DNA of 5,047 nucleotides from Pyrinomonadaceae bacterium (lineage in GTDB: Bacteria > Acidobacteriota > Blastocatellia > Pyrinomonadales > Pyrinomonadaceae). Position 1 is the stretch's first letter. Each line of letters opens with the position of its first letter. Positions 4,866 through 5,047 of the stretch are shown piece after piece. Made by a program: the position numbers and the translations under genes. The notes beneath the pieces are model-generated. The model saw nothing but the letters and a program-made list of their open reading frames with translations, did not search any database and was not told the DNA's origin. The stretch covers positions 1 through 5,047 of the forward strand of contig JACMLC010000664.1 of the NCBI GenBank assembly GCA_014379795.1. Reading direction: 5' to 3'.

Positions 4866-5047
4866 TTGAGCACAGAAAAAGCATTGCTGGTTGTTGACAC
4901 TCAAGCGGGCGTCGTGGATTGGTCGCAGCCGACTTCTGCGGGCAGCGATGAAGTCTTGAGGCATATCAACGAACTGCTCGCTAAGGCGCGTGCGGCGGGC
5001 GCAACGGTCATCTATATTCAACACGACGGCGAAGAGGAAGGCGGGCG
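4866..5047 (+). CDS. Isochorismatase-family hydrolase, N-terminal part (3' end outside window)
   Basis: The first 60 residues are visible, then the frame leaves the window. The start is TTG 4866, chosen because AGAGGAG (4851-4857) lies 8 nt upstream and the family's first beta strand follows at once (STEKALLVVDTQ). Asp11 in ALLVVDTQ matches the catalytic Asp of the Asp-Lys-Cys triad of isochorismatase-like cysteine hydrolases. Later, LAKARAAGATVIYIQHDG matches the second strand, which leads to the conserved His-Asp-Gly/His region. The Lys and Cys of the triad lie beyond the window. Members hydrolyse isochorismate, nicotinamide, N-carbamoyl compounds and others, so the substrate is open. Being 15 bases after the dehydrogenase suggests co-transcription. 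Confidence 0.85.
   Translation, partial: MSTEKALLVVDTQAGVVDWSQPTSAGSDEVLRHINELLAKARAAGATVIYIQHDGEEEGG

Overview
The window reads as a bacterial chromosome segment of moderately high GC, with tightly packed genes, good Shine-Dalgarno sites and no mobile-element signatures. The tandem heme proteins of the cytochrome P460 type, beside lipoyl synthase and ordinary housekeeping genes, suggest a soil or environmental Acidobacteriota-like organism. That placement rests on family resemblance only and is tentative.

Layout, left to right. Positions 1-423 hold the 3' end of lipA (lipoyl synthase, + strand). Positions 456-2532 hold three tandem, diverged paralogues of an exported cytochrome P460-like heme protein, each with its own ribosome binding site. 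Each paralogue is interrupted by one in-frame TGA (675, 1366 and 2077), 14 to 17 residues after a conserved YRxWTRVN motif. The reading frame continues exactly in phase past each TGA into the P460 core and a C-terminal CxxCH heme-attachment motif. A short hairpin lies 22-32 nt after each TGA. The hairpins of copies 1 and 3 are visibly homologous, each with a 7-bp stem and an AGNTG loop, and their paired bases differ in a compensatory way. The best reading is three selenocysteine-containing, exported c-type heme proteins. An ordinary gene finder would break them into six fragments. This is the main discovery of the window.

Positions 2525-3711 hold a minus-strand pair: a four-helix membrane protein of unknown function (3058-3711), followed by a small SLOG/TIGR00725-type Rossmann nucleotide-binding protein (2525-3016). 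The second gene overlaps the tail of the third selenoprotein gene by 8 bp. Across a 101-bp divergent gap, positions 3813-4850 encode a zinc-binding, quinone-oxidoreductase-like medium-chain dehydrogenase that has kept the structural zinc but lost the catalytic zinc ligands. It is followed after 15 bp by the start of an isochorismatase-family hydrolase (4866 onward, TTG start), which runs off the window.

How they work together: the first half of each P460 paralogue carries the export signal and the second half carries the heme site. Only read-through of the TGA gives a protein that can be exported and receive heme. In each predicted mature protein the recoded residue would be the only thiol- or selenol-type side chain apart from the two heme-bound cysteines. 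No selA, selB, selC or selD lies in the window, so selenocysteine decoding in this genome is predicted but not demonstrated here.
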